From NCBI RefSeq assembly GCF_040797585.1, contig NZ_JBFNEO010000007.1, positions 1 to 28,304 of the forward strand: a DNA stretch of 28,304 nucleotides, read 5' to 3'. Below the pieces are notes generated by a model. The model was not told the origin of the DNA. It searched no databases and saw only the letters and a list, made by a program, of their open reading frames with translations. Each line of letters begins with the position of its first letter. Within the stretch, counting starts at the first letter, position 1. This DNA is from Clostridium_Z sp040797585 (lineage in GTDB: Bacteria; Bacillota; Clostridia; Clostridiales; Clostridiaceae). A program made the position numbers and the translations under genes. This document shows, one piece after another, positions 14,900 to 23,445 of the stretch.

Positions 14900-15850
14900 A
14901 TGAGTTTTTTTATAGATTTAGTCATAGCCGTAATTATAGATTTTATAGTGGGAGACCCTTATTGGTTTCCCCATCCTGTAATTTACATAGGCAAGCTTAT
15001 TAGATTTTTAGAGAAAAAAGGTAGAGGAATAGTAAAGACTAATAAAGGATTAAAAATCTATGGAGGATTCATAGTAATTGTAGTAATTTTTATCACCTTT
15101 ATAATTCCATATGGTATTTTACATTTGTTAAAGCCTTATAAGTTCTTATATCATGGGGTAAATATACTTATTTTATGGACAACCATTGCAGCTAAATGTC
15201 TTCATGTAGAAGGTAAGAAGGTGTATTATTCCTTAAAGAATAATGATATTGAGGATGCAAGACTTAAGCTCTCTTATATAGTAGGGAGAGATACACAGTC
15301 TTTAACTGAAGAAGAAATTATAAGAGCAGATGTAGAAACCATTGGAGAAAATACTAGTGATGGAATAATAGCTCCTATTTTATATGCCATGGTAGGGGGA
15401 GCACCCCTTGCCATGATGTATAAGGGAGTTAATACTATGGATTCTATGTTAGGGTATATGAATGAAAAGTATAGATTTATAGGATTTTTTCCAGCAAAGG
15501 TAGATGATATTTTTAATTATATACCTGCAAGACTTACAGGACTTCTTATGTGTTTAATAAGTCCCATAGTAAAGGGAAATTTTATAACATCTTTTAAGAT
15601 AATGATAAGAGATAGGAAAAATCATAAAAGCCCTAATTGTGCTTATCCAGAAGGAGCCCTAGCAGGAGCTTTAAAAATACAGTTAGGTGGGACTAACGTA
15701 TATTTTGGAGAGAAGATTTATAAACCTACCATAGGTGATAAGATAAACCTTCTTACTAAAAATCACATAAATGAGTCTATAGTCCTTATGTATGGGACAG
15801 AGATACTTTTAATATTTATTTATTTTATATTACTTAAAATGGTTTTATAG
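14900..15850 (+). CDS. cbiB: Adenosylcobinamide-phosphate synthase
   Basis: CbiB attaches aminopropanol phosphate, produced by the threonine-phosphate decarboxylase CobD encoded just downstream, to adenosylcobyric acid. It is an integral membrane protein of 316 residues. Family motifs are DFIVGDPYWFPHPVIYIGKLI near 14-34, ETIGENTSDGIIAPILYAMVGG, and YKGVNTMDSMLGYMNEKY, followed by SPNCAYPEGALAGAL. AAGGAGAG precedes the ATG. A 250-base gap holding repeat copy B follows. Confidence 0.97.
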   Translation: MSFFIDLVIAVIIDFIVGDPYWFPHPVIYIGKLIRFLEKKGRGIVKTNKGLKIYGGFIVIVVIFITFIIPYGILHLLKPYKFLYHGVNILILWTTIAAKCLHVEGKKVYYSLKNNDIEDARLKLSYIVGRDTQSLTEEEIIRADVETIGENTSDGIIAPILYAMVGGAPLAMMYKGVNTMDSMLGYMNEKYRFIGFFPAKVDDIFNYIPARLTGLLMCLISPIVKGNFITSFKIMIRDRKNHKSPNCAYPEGALAGALKIQLGGTNVYFGEKIYKPTIGDKINLLTKNHINESIVLMYGTEILLIFIYFILLKMVL

Positions 15851-15984
15851 GTTTTAGTTGTAATAGTAGAGTCTTTTAGTATAGTATAAAAACTTAATTT
15901 CCCATAGTTTAGTAATCTATTTTAATAAATAGAAGCATTACAAGTGGCGGTTAAAGTTATAAGTAAAGGTTTAAAACATAGTAT

Positions 15985-16078
15985 TTATATATAAACCACC
16001 TGAAAACTCAATCTTTGAAATGCATTAAATAATGGAAGCTTGTGATTCAGTTTCAATTATCATGTGGTTTATCTATAG
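15985..16078 (+). repeat. Intergenic repeat, copy B
   Basis: This copy has perfect 9-base terminal arms, ATAAACCAC (15991-15999) and GTGGTTTAT (16064-16072), bounding 82 nt. Inside them TGAAAACT and AGTTTCA, and AATC and GATT, can extend the hairpin. It aligns along its whole length with copies A and C. It lies between cbiB and cobD and runs into the 5' extension of the longest cobD reading frame. Confidence 0.85.
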
Positions 16079-16101
16079 TTTTAGAGAGGATAGATGATTA
16101 T

Positions 16102-17181
16102 ATGAGTGAAGAAGGATTTATTCATGGAGGAGATATATATACAGAAGGGCTTTTAAAGGGAAAAACTTTAATTGATTTTAGTTCCAACATAAACCCAAAA
16201 GGGGTTCCAGAATCTTTTAAAAGCCATATAGCTGAAGGATTTCAAATGGTAGAAAGATATCCGGACATAAAATATAGAAGCCTTAAAAAGGATTTGATTT
16301 ATTATAATGAAAAATACTTTGACTTAATACTTAATGAAGAGGATATAGTCCTTGGAAATGGAGCCTCGGAGATTATAGATCTTGTATTATCGAGTTTAAA
16401 AAAAGTAGTATTACCTACGCCATCTTTTTCAGAGTATAGTTTATCTATTAAAAAATGGGGAGGCAGCGTAATACATAGTAGTTTGAATGAAAATATGGAT
16501 TATGATTATTTGGATATACTAGAAAAGCTTAAGAAAGCTCATGGATTAGTCATTGGAAATCCTAATAATCCTAATGGGGGAATTATAGATATAGAGAGTT
16601 TTATACCTATTCTTGATTATTGTGAAGACAATGAAAAGGTAGTAATAATTGATGAAGCTTTTATAGAGATGAATGGTTATAAAGGAAGCCTTATAAAGCT
16701 TATAGAAAAGTATAAATCCCTATTTATAATAAGGGCTTTAACAAAGTTCTTTGGAGTTCCTGGAATAAGAATGGGATATGGAGTAACAAGAAACAATGTG
16801 CTTTTAAACTATATAAGAGAGAGACAAAATCCATGGAATATAAATTCCTTTGCAGAGCTTTGTACTCATTATGTACTTTATGATGAGGAATATATAAAAG
16901 ATTCCCTCAAATGGATAGAGGAAGAGAGAATTTATTTTATAAGTGAACTAAATAAACTTTCCATAATAGATAAGGTTTATGACACAAAATCTAACTACTG
17001 TTTATGTAAGTTAAAAGACATAAGTGATGAGGAACTTTATAGATATTGTCTTAATAAAGGAGTGCTTATAAGAAGGGCATCAAATTTTCAAGGTCTTGAT
17101 AATAGCTATGTTCGATTTGCTATAAAAAATAGAGAGTTAAATAATATTCTTATTAATATTTTAAGGAATATACCTAGGTAG
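16102..17181 (+). CDS. cobD: L-threonine-O-3-phosphate decarboxylase (PLP, class I/II aminotransferase fold)
   Basis: CobD decarboxylates threonine phosphate to (R)-1-amino-2-propanol phosphate, the linker used by CbiB. The fold resembles histidinol-phosphate aminotransferase. Visible are HGGDIY near the N-terminus, DFSSNINPKG at 25-34, NPNNPNG at 153-159, IDEAFIE at 183-189, and the Schiff-base Lys215 in LTKFFGVPGIRMGYG. The start is set at 16102, giving 359 residues, instead of 16042, because the upstream 20 codons lie mainly in repeat copy B, and relatives begin near HGG. The binding site GAGAGGA at 16084-16090 is spaced somewhat far (11 bases). The cbiB neighbour supports CobD over HisC. 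Confidence 0.93.
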   Translation: MSEEGFIHGGDIYTEGLLKGKTLIDFSSNINPKGVPESFKSHIAEGFQMVERYPDIKYRSLKKDLIYYNEKYFDLILNEEDIVLGNGASEIIDLVLSSLKKVVLPTPSFSEYSLSIKKWGGSVIHSSLNENMDYDYLDILEKLKKAHGLVIGNPNNPNGGIIDIESFIPILDYCEDNEKVVIIDEAFIEMNGYKGSLIKLIEKYKSLFIIRALTKFFGVPGIRMGYGVTRNNVLLNYIRERQNPWNINSFAELCTHYVLYDEEYIKDSLKWIEEERIYFISELNKLSIIDKVYDTKSNYCLCKLKDISDEELYRYCLNKGVLIRRASNFQGLDNSYVRFAIKNRELNNILINILRNIPR

Positions 17182-17228
17182 AATTTTAGTAATTTACCCC
17201 GTTCTGCTAGTGAAATTATAAGTTTATT

Positions 17229-17272
17229 AAATATTTAAAGTGAAGTTCTAATTATAGAAATTAAATATTTTT
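17229..17272 (+). repeat. AT-only hairpin between cobD and cbiA
   Basis: AAATATTTAA (17229-17238) pairs with TTAAATATTT (17261-17270). Inside them TTCTA (17246-17250) pairs with TAGAA (17255-17259), and two more T follow. It could be a weak attenuator. The remaining gap 17182-17470 shows no gene. Confidence 0.35.
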
Positions 17273-17470
17273 CAATAAGATAATTTCAGTTTACAAGTTA
17301 ACTGTGACAAAGAGAAGGATATTACAAGATATATATGAACCTTTGAAGTAGTTGATTTACAATAAAAAATTAAAGTAAGAAAATAGTATAAAAATATATT
17401 TATGCTTTAGAAATTGAGAATAAGTCCTACAAATAATCGAAATATTCGTGAAAATAAAGGGGGAATATCT

Positions 17471-18778
17471 ATGAAGTCTCTTATAATATCCTCTAATGGA
17501 AGTGGAGGAGGAAAAACTACCTTTACCTTAGGGCTTATGAAAGCGCTTAAGGATAGAGGGTATGATGTTCAGGGGTATAAAGCAGGGCCAGACTATATTG
17601 ATCCTGGATTTCATAAGGAAGTTACAAAAGTAGAGTCAAGAAACTTAGATTTATTCCTCATGGGAGAAGAGGGCGTTTTAGCTTCCTATAACAGGGGAAA
17701 AGGAGAAATAGGGATCATTGAAGGGGTTATGGGACTTTATGATGGACGTGGAATAGATACAGATTATTCTACTTATCATCTTTCAAAGGTATTAGATAAC
17801 ACTCCAATACTTTTAGTTATAACCCCTAAAGCTCAAAGTGTAACCCTATGTGCAGAACTTAATGGAATTAAAGATTTTAGAAATGCCAATATAGTAGGTG
17901 TTGTATTAAATAAGGTAAGTGAGAAATATTATAAGCTTTTAAAATCTGCCATAGAAGTTAACTGTCATATGAAAGTTTTTGGATATATACCAAAGGACGA
18001 ATCCATAGCTCTTGAAAGCAGACACTTAGGTCTGGTTCAAAGTGTAGAAGTCAAGAACATTATGGAGAAGATAAATAGGGTTAATGATTTAATAGAGAGT
18101 TATGTAGATGTAGATGGCATAATAGATCATCTTAAAGAAAGAAAAATTTCAGAGGATAGGTTTCATGTTAAGAATATAGGACTTAAAACTGCTGTTGCTT
18201 ATGATGAAGCTTTTAGGTTTTATTACAAAGAGAACTTAGAACTTTTAGAGGAGCTAGGGGAAATAAAATATTTTAGTCCCTTAAATGATGAGAAGATTCC
18301 AGAGGACATAGATTTTCTTTATCTAGGTGGTGGATATCCAGAAGTATTTAAGGAAGAGCTTTCAAGAAACATATCTATGAGAAGTAGTATAAAGAAAGCT
18401 TTAGAGAATGGACTTAAGTGCTATGGGGAATGCGGTGGTCTTATGTACTTAATGGAGGAAATTGATGGGGAGAAAATGGTGGGATTTTTTAATGGAAAAA
18501 CTAGAATGACTAAGTCTTTAAATAGATTTGGCTATGCAAAAGTAACCATGAAAAATAATCTCCATATATCTATAAACTGCCATGAGTTTCATAAGTCAAC
18601 AATAGACACTGGGGAAGAAGCTATTTATGATGTGGAAAAACAAGGATATGATGGTGAGTTATTAAAATGGAATTGTGGATATTTTAATAATAATACTTTG
18701 GCAGGATACCCACACATACACTTCTTTGGAAATTTAGATTTTTTAATGAACTTAGTTTCCTTAAATAATAAAAATTAG
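17471..18778 (+). CDS. cbiA: Cobyrinate a,c-diamide synthase
   Basis: CbiA amidates the a and c carboxylates of the cobalt corrin ring with glutamine and ATP. The start at 17471 follows AAGGGGG by seven bases and gives MKSLIISSNGSGGGKTT, with the P-loop at 8-17, as in relatives. The longer frame from 17414 adds 19 unrelated residues and is rejected. The N-terminal domain shows AGPDYIDPGFH at 38-48 and EGVMGLYDGRG at 84-94. The C-terminal glutaminase domain shows YLGGGYPE at 284-291 and GECGGLMYL with nucleophile Cys321, and closes with GYPHIHFFGN. It has 435 residues. Confidence 0.96.
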   Translation: MKSLIISSNGSGGGKTTFTLGLMKALKDRGYDVQGYKAGPDYIDPGFHKEVTKVESRNLDLFLMGEEGVLASYNRGKGEIGIIEGVMGLYDGRGIDTDYSTYHLSKVLDNTPILLVITPKAQSVTLCAELNGIKDFRNANIVGVVLNKVSEKYYKLLKSAIEVNCHMKVFGYIPKDESIALESRHLGLVQSVEVKNIMEKINRVNDLIESYVDVDGIIDHLKERKISEDRFHVKNIGLKTAVAYDEAFRFYYKENLELLEELGEIKYFSPLNDEKIPEDIDFLYLGGGYPEVFKEELSRNISMRSSIKKALENGLKCYGECGGLMYLMEEIDGEKMVGFFNGKTRMTKSLNRFGYAKVTMKNNLHISINCHEFHKSTIDTGEEAIYDVEKQGYDGELLKWNCGYFNNNTLAGYPHIHFFGNLDFLMNLVSLNNKN

Positions 18779-18802
18779 TAGTAGAACTTAAGGAGGAATA
18801 TT

Positions 18803-19426
18803 ATGGATTATATTAAAAACCCCATGGCAATAGAAGAGAAGAGTTTTGAGATAATTGGGGAAGAGATGGCACCTCATAATTTTACAGAGGAAGAGCTTAA
18901 AATAGTAAAAAGAGTTATACATACTACAGCAGATTTTCAGTATCAGGAGTTAATAAAAATAAGTGAAGGAGCTATAGGGGCTGGAAAAGAAGCTCTACTT
19001 AAAGGAGCTACTATATACACAGACACCAATATGGCGTTGTCAGGAATAAACAAAAGAGGTTTAGAAAAAACACAGGGAAGAGTTATATGTTATGTAAATT
19101 TAGATGAAACCCATAAGATAGCAAAGGAAAGAGGAATAACTCGCTCTATGGCTGGAGTAGAAAAGGCCGTGGAAGATAATGTGGATATATTTGTCTTTGG
19201 AAATGCTCCTACTGCCTTATTTAAGCTTAAGGAGCTTATTGAGAAAGGAACTGCAAAGCCGAAGCTTATAATTGGGGTACCAGTAGGATTTGTAGGTGCT
19301 AGTGAGAGTAAAAAAGAGCTTGAAAGTTTTAATATTCCATACATAACGGTTACAGGAAGAAAGGGAGGAAGTACAGTAGCAGCAGCCATTGTCAATGCTC
19401 TTTTATATATGGTGGTGGAGAGATAA
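18803..19426 (+). CDS. cbiC: Cobalt-precorrin-8 methylmutase
   Basis: CbiC moves a methyl group from C11 to C12 of cobalt-precorrin-8, giving cobyrinate. It has 207 residues, of normal length. The catalytic histidine is His40 in RVIHTTADFQY. The segments MALSGINKRGLE, FGNAPTALFKLKELI and GVPVGFVGASESKKEL, and the glycine-rich RKGGSTVAAAIVNAL at the C-terminus, are all family-typical. AAGGAGGAA precedes the ATG. It overlaps cbiD by one base. Confidence 0.97.
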   Translation: MDYIKNPMAIEEKSFEIIGEEMAPHNFTEEELKIVKRVIHTTADFQYQELIKISEGAIGAGKEALLKGATIYTDTNMALSGINKRGLEKTQGRVICYVNLDETHKIAKERGITRSMAGVEKAVEDNVDIFVFGNAPTALFKLKELIEKGTAKPKLIIGVPVGFVGASESKKELESFNIPYITVTGRKGGSTVAAAIVNALLYMVVER

Positions 19427-20514
19427 TGTTAGACCTTTATATAAATAGTGGTGGCAAAAAATTAAGGTGTGGATATACCACAGGTTCTTGTGCTACTGCA
19501 GCAGCTAAGGCTGCCACGTACATGCTTTTTAACAATGAAGAGATTGAATATATTGAAATAGATACACCTAAGGGCATTGTGTTAAATCTTAAAATAGAAA
19601 AAATAAATAAGGGAAAAGACTATGTAGAATGCTGCATATTAAAAGATGGTGGAGACGATATAGATGCTACCCATGGAATTGAAATATGGGCAAGAGCATC
19701 TAAGACAAAAGAAGATTTTATATTAAAAGGCGGAAAAGGTGTTGGACGTGTTATGGGAGAGGGGCTTTATGTGGATGAGGGAGAAGCTGCTATAAATCCA
19801 GTACCTAGAAGGATGATAGAGGAAGAGGTTAAAAGAGTTAAGCCTAAAAACCTTGGAGTTGAAATAGAAATATTTGTACCAAGGGGAGAGGAAATAGCTA
19901 AAAAAACCTTTAACCCAAGGCTCAATATAGTAGGTGGAATATCTATTCTTGGAACCTCCGGTATAGTATATCCAATGTCAGAGGATGCCATAAAGGAATC
20001 CATAGAAATTGAGATAAAGCAAAAGGCCTTAAAGAATAAGGAACTGGTACTAGTGTTTGGCAATATGGGAGAAGACTTATTAAGAGATTTAGGGCACAGG
20101 GAGGATAATATAGTTGTTATTTCAAACTATGTGGGATTTTCTCTAGAATCCTGTATAGCTGAAGGGGTAAAGAGTATTACCTTAGTTGGACATATAGGAA
20201 AGATGAGTAAAATAGCCTTTGGATGCTTTAATACCCATAGCAGAGTGTGCGATGTAAGACTTGAGGTAATAGCCTTAGAGCTTACTCTATTAGGTTATCC
20301 CTTAGAGCTTATAAATAAGGTTTTAGAGGAAAGAACCACAGAGGCTGTAGTAAAACTATTAGGAGATGATTTTTCACCTTTATATGAAAATATAGGGAGA
20401 AAGATTAAAGATAGGATAGATAAATATACTTATGGAGAGCTAGAAACCAACATAATTATGTACTATGGTTCAAAGGAGAAAAAAGTTCTTTGCAGAATAT
20501 TTGGGAACAGTTAA
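19426..20514 (+). CDS. cbiD: Cobalt-precorrin-5B C1-methyltransferase
   Basis: CbiD methylates C1 after ring contraction and acetaldehyde loss; it is specific to the anaerobic route. The N-terminal hallmark CGYTTGSCATAAAKAA lies at 15-30. DGGDDIDATHG, GGKGVGRVM and NPVPRRMI follow, with GTSGIVYPMSEDA in the middle. The 362 residues are standard. The start overlaps the cbiC stop (TAATG), implying coupling. It shares no fold with the CobA-like methyltransferases further down the operon. Confidence 0.97.
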   Translation: MLDLYINSGGKKLRCGYTTGSCATAAAKAATYMLFNNEEIEYIEIDTPKGIVLNLKIEKINKGKDYVECCILKDGGDDIDATHGIEIWARASKTKEDFILKGGKGVGRVMGEGLYVDEGEAAINPVPRRMIEEEVKRVKPKNLGVEIEIFVPRGEEIAKKTFNPRLNIVGGISILGTSGIVYPMSEDAIKESIEIEIKQKALKNKELVLVFGNMGEDLLRDLGHREDNIVVISNYVGFSLESCIAEGVKSITLVGHIGKMSKIAFGCFNTHSRVCDVRLEVIALELTLLGYPLELINKVLEERTTEAVVKLLGDDFSPLYENIGRKIKDRIDKYTYGELETNIIMYYGSKEKKVLCRIFGNS

Positions 20515-20660
20515 CAACTTTTGTAGCAATAAAGATATTAAAATTTATAAATTATTAGTTTTTTAGAAAATAAAGGAAAGCTTAATTTAGATGAATTTTT
20601 TACTCTAGTTGAGTTGTAAAGTATATAGATAAATTAAAAGCTGTGGAAGTGGTGAGTTTT

Positions 20661-21263
20661 ATGGTATATATTGTGGGACTTGGTCCAGGGCATAGGGATT
20701 ATATTATACCTAGATCATTGGATGTTTTAAATAAGGTGGATTTAGTTATTGGATTTAAAAGAGCAATAGAATCCTTAGGTTTTATAGATAATGACAAGAT
20801 AGTAGTAGAGTCATTAAAGGAAACTTTAAATTTTATAAATGAGAATAAAGACAAAAATATAGGATTAGTTGCATCAGGGGATCCCACATTCTATGGGATA
20901 AGTAATTATATAAAGAACAATTATGAAGGAGAAGTATTTATAACTCCAGGAATAAGCTCTTTTCAGTATTTAGCTTGCATTTTGGGGAAGAGCTGGAATG
21001 AAGCTTTAGTGTCTAGTGTTCATGGAAGAAAGGCAGACTTCATAAAGGAAGTCTTAAATAGAAAACTCAGTTTTTGGCTTACAGATAAGGAAAATAACCC
21101 AAAGAGACTATGTGAGCTTTTACTAAACAATTCAATCAATTGTAAGGTTTTTATAGGAGAAAACCTATCCTATGACAATGAGAGGATAACAAAAGGAAGG
21201 CCAGAGGAACTTGTAAATAAAGAATATTCAGATTTAAGTGTAGTAGTAGTAGAGGTGATTTAA
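20661..21263 (+). CDS. cbiE: Cobalt-precorrin-7 C5-methyltransferase
   Basis: CbiE methylates C5 late in ring modification and partners with CbiT, encoded next. The protein begins MVYIVGLGPGHRDYI, and ASGDPTFYG matches the second motif of the tetrapyrrole methyltransferase fold. The start is placed at the ATG of 20661 with GGTGAG just upstream. In-frame GTGs at 20643, 20649 and 20652 would add a few residues and cannot be excluded. CbiE and CbiT are separate here rather than fused as in CobL. It has about 200 residues and overlaps cbiT by one base. Confidence 0.93.
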   Translation: MVYIVGLGPGHRDYIIPRSLDVLNKVDLVIGFKRAIESLGFIDNDKIVVESLKETLNFINENKDKNIGLVASGDPTFYGISNYIKNNYEGEVFITPGISSFQYLACILGKSWNEALVSSVHGRKADFIKEVLNRKLSFWLTDKENNPKRLCELLLNNSINCKVFIGENLSYDNERITKGRPEELVNKEYSDLSVVVVEVI

Positions 21264-21847
21264 TGGTTTTTATAAAAGATGAGGAATTTATAAGAGGAAA
21301 GTGTCCTATGACCAAGGAGGACATAAGAATACTTTCAGTAGGTAAATTAAACTTAGAAGAAAATTCTAAAGTAATTGATGTAGGGTCAGGTACAGGAAGT
21401 ATAACTGTGCAATGTGCAAAGCTTTTAAGAGAGGGAACAGTATATTCTATAGAAAGAGATGAAGAGGCCTTTAATATAACAAAAGAAAATGTAGAAAAGT
21501 TCAACTGCAGGAATGTAGTTACCATTAAGGGTGAGGCTCTTGAAATTTTAAATAATCTTAAAGAGGATAAAAATAATATATCTTCCTTTGCTTCTATATT
21601 TATAGGGGGAAGTGGTGGAGATATTAAGGAAATTATAGAAGTATCTTCAGAACTACTTAAAGCTAACGGAACTATGGTATTAAATTTTATAACTTTAAAT
21701 AATGCATATAAGGCCATAGAGATATTAAGAGATTTACATTTTAAGATAGATATAACCTTAGCTAACATAAGTAAAAACAGAGAAGATACTTATATGATGA
21801 TCTCAAATAATCCAATATTTATATTACAAGGAATAAAGATATCTTAA
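21263..21847 (+). CDS. cbiT: Cobalt-precorrin-6B C15-methyltransferase (decarboxylating)
   Basis: CbiT methylates C15 and decarboxylates the C12 acetate side chain. It has a classical Rossmann methyltransferase fold: VIDVGSGTGSIT at 37-48 binds S-adenosylmethionine, IERDEEAF follows at the second strand, and IFIGGSGGDIKEII is the family's glycine-rich segment. RGKCPMTKEDIR at 11-22 is diagnostic of CbiT. It has 194 residues and is translationally coupled to cbiE by a TAATG overlap. Confidence 0.96.
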   Translation: MVFIKDEEFIRGKCPMTKEDIRILSVGKLNLEENSKVIDVGSGTGSITVQCAKLLREGTVYSIERDEEAFNITKENVEKFNCRNVVTIKGEALEILNNLKEDKNNISSFASIFIGGSGGDIKEIIEVSSELLKANGTMVLNFITLNNAYKAIEILRDLHFKIDITLANISKNREDTYMMISNNPIFILQGIKIS

Positions 21848-21976
21848 GAAATTTTTTAGATTATTATATAACTTATATTTAATTCAAAATAAAAAGTTAC
21901 TGTAATAGATAGTTTAATTATAAATTATAAAATAGCGTGTACAGAAAGTATTAAATAAAAGAAGGGAGAATTAATA

Positions 21977-22639
21977 ATGGCTAAATTAACAGGAATAGGT
22001 GTAGGACCAGGGGATAAAGAACTAGTTACTATGAAGGCAGTAAGAATAATTAAGGAAGCTGATGTTATAGTTGCACCTACAGCTACAGAAGGTGGAGAAA
22101 GTATAGCTTTAGAAACAGTTAAAGATTATATAAAAGAAAAAACAGAGGTTATATTAAAGCAATTCCCAATGGGAACTAAAGATAAGGATATAAAAGTTAA
22201 GGAAGCTTATAAAACCATAGAAGAAAAGCTTAAAGAAGGAAAGAAAGTAGTATTTCTAACCATAGGAGATCCTTATGTATATAGCACATATATTCATCTT
22301 TTAAAACATATGGAGGACCTTGGATTTCAGGTAGAAACTATACCAGGAATAACATCCTTCTGCGCAGCAGCAAGTATTGTAAATAGAACCCTAGTAGTTG
22401 GAAATGAACCTCTTTTAATTATACCAGCTGCTAGAGTAGGTGATATAAAGGATGAAAGATATGTGGTTATAATGAAGGTTTATAAAAAAGAAGAAGAGGT
22501 TTTAAATACACTTGAAGAAAAAGGATTTAACTATGTTTATGTAAGCAGAGCAGGAAGAGAAGGACAAATTGTCTTAGATGATAGAGAAGAGATATTAAAG
22601 TGTAGAGATTATATGTCATTAATAATTGCAAGTAGATAG
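21977..22639 (+). CDS. cbiL: Cobalt-factor-II C20-methyltransferase
   Basis: CbiL adds the methyl group at C20 of cobalt-sirohydrochlorin, the first ring methylation after cobalt insertion. It belongs to the CobA-like methyltransferases: GIGVGPGDKELVTMKA at the N-terminus, IGDPYVYSTYIHL in the middle, and PGITSFCAAASIVNRTL. It has 220 residues. AAGGGAG precedes the ATG. A 129-base AT-rich gap without recognised elements separates it from cbiT, and cbiF follows after 11 bases. Confidence 0.95.
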   Translation: MAKLTGIGVGPGDKELVTMKAVRIIKEADVIVAPTATEGGESIALETVKDYIKEKTEVILKQFPMGTKDKDIKVKEAYKTIEEKLKEGKKVVFLTIGDPYVYSTYIHLLKHMEDLGFQVETIPGITSFCAAASIVNRTLVVGNEPLLIIPAARVGDIKDERYVVIMKVYKKEEEVLNTLEEKGFNYVYVSRAGREGQIVLDDREEILKCRDYMSLIIASR

Positions 22640-22650
22640 GAGACGAGAGT

Positions 22651-23403
22651 ATGGTTTATTTTATAGGGGCAGGTCCAGGAAGCGCAGATTTAATAACAGT
22701 AAGAGGAAGGGATATATTAGGTAAAGCTGATGTTGTAATATATGCTGGATCTTTAGTAAGTAAAGAACACTTGGAGTACTGCAAAGAAGGGGCAAAAATA
22801 CATAACTCTGCTTCTATGACTTTAGAGGAAGTTATTAAAGTTATGGAAGAAGCAAATGAAAATGGAGAAGAGATAGTTAGGTTACATACAGGGGACCCTT
22901 CTATATATGGAGCTATAAAAGAGCAAATGGATGAACTGGACAAGCTTAATATAGAGTATTCTGTAGTACCAGGGGTTAGCTCTTTTGTAGCAGCGGCTTC
23001 TAGTATAAAGAAGGAGTTTACCCTTCCTTCTGTAACTCAAACAGTTATTTTAACAAGGGTGGAAGGAAGAACTCCAGTACCAGAAACAGAGGATTTAGAG
23101 AGATTAGCATCTATTGGAGCATCCATGGCCATATTCTTATCCATATCTATGATAGATAAGGTGGTAGAAAAGCTTAAAAAGGGCTATGGAAGAAATGTTC
23201 CTATAGCTGTTGTAGAAAGAGCCACTTGGGAAGATGAGAGAATAATCTTTGGTACATTAGATGATATTTCAAAGAAGGTAAATGAAGCAGGGATTAAAAA
23301 GTGTGCTCAAATACTAGTAGGAGATTTCATAGACTGTGATTATGAGAAGAGTCTTTTATATGATAAAACCTTCTCTCATATGTATAGAGATGCAGAAAAA
23401 TAA
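22651..23403 (+). CDS. cbiF: Cobalt-precorrin-4 C11-methyltransferase
   Basis: CbiF methylates C11 after ring contraction. Signatures are VYFIGAGPGSADLITVRG at the N-terminus, DVVIYAGSLVS, LHTGDPSIYGAIKEQMDEL, PGVSSFVAAAS and a C-terminal LYDKTFSHMYR, which together single out CbiF/CobM among the tetrapyrrole methyltransferases. It has 250 residues. GGAGACGAG precedes the ATG. It is positioned between cbiL and cbiG. Confidence 0.97.
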   Translation: MVYFIGAGPGSADLITVRGRDILGKADVVIYAGSLVSKEHLEYCKEGAKIHNSASMTLEEVIKVMEEANENGEEIVRLHTGDPSIYGAIKEQMDELDKLNIEYSVVPGVSSFVAAASSIKKEFTLPSVTQTVILTRVEGRTPVPETEDLERLASIGASMAIFLSISMIDKVVEKLKKGYGRNVPIAVVERATWEDERIIFGTLDDISKKVNEAGIKKCAQILVGDFIDCDYEKSLLYDKTFSHMYRDAEK

Positions 23404-23445
23404 AGGGCTATAAAAACATATGCTACTTTAGAAAGGATGAAAACT

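Noticed and set aside
16102..17181. Histidinol-phosphate aminotransferase (HisC) for the PLP enzyme
   Set aside because: The folds are similar, but there is no histidine gene nearby and cbiB adjacent needs aminopropanol phosphate, so CobD is the better call.
19090..19395. Minus-strand ORF of 101 codons opposite cbiC
   Set aside because: Shadow of cbiC, with low-complexity composition and no independent start signal.
20515..20660. Fourth copy of the intergenic repeat before cbiE
   Set aside because: Only about 16 bases (AGTTGAGTT followed by AAGT) resemble the element near 20608-20625, and the arms and inner blocks are missing, so it is too weak to call.
21151..21768. Long minus-strand ORF (205 codons) opposite cbiE/cbiT
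   Set aside because: It lies wholly opposite two clearly recognised genes, has no binding site or family motif, and its Ser/Leu/Phe-rich product is typical of an antisense shadow.
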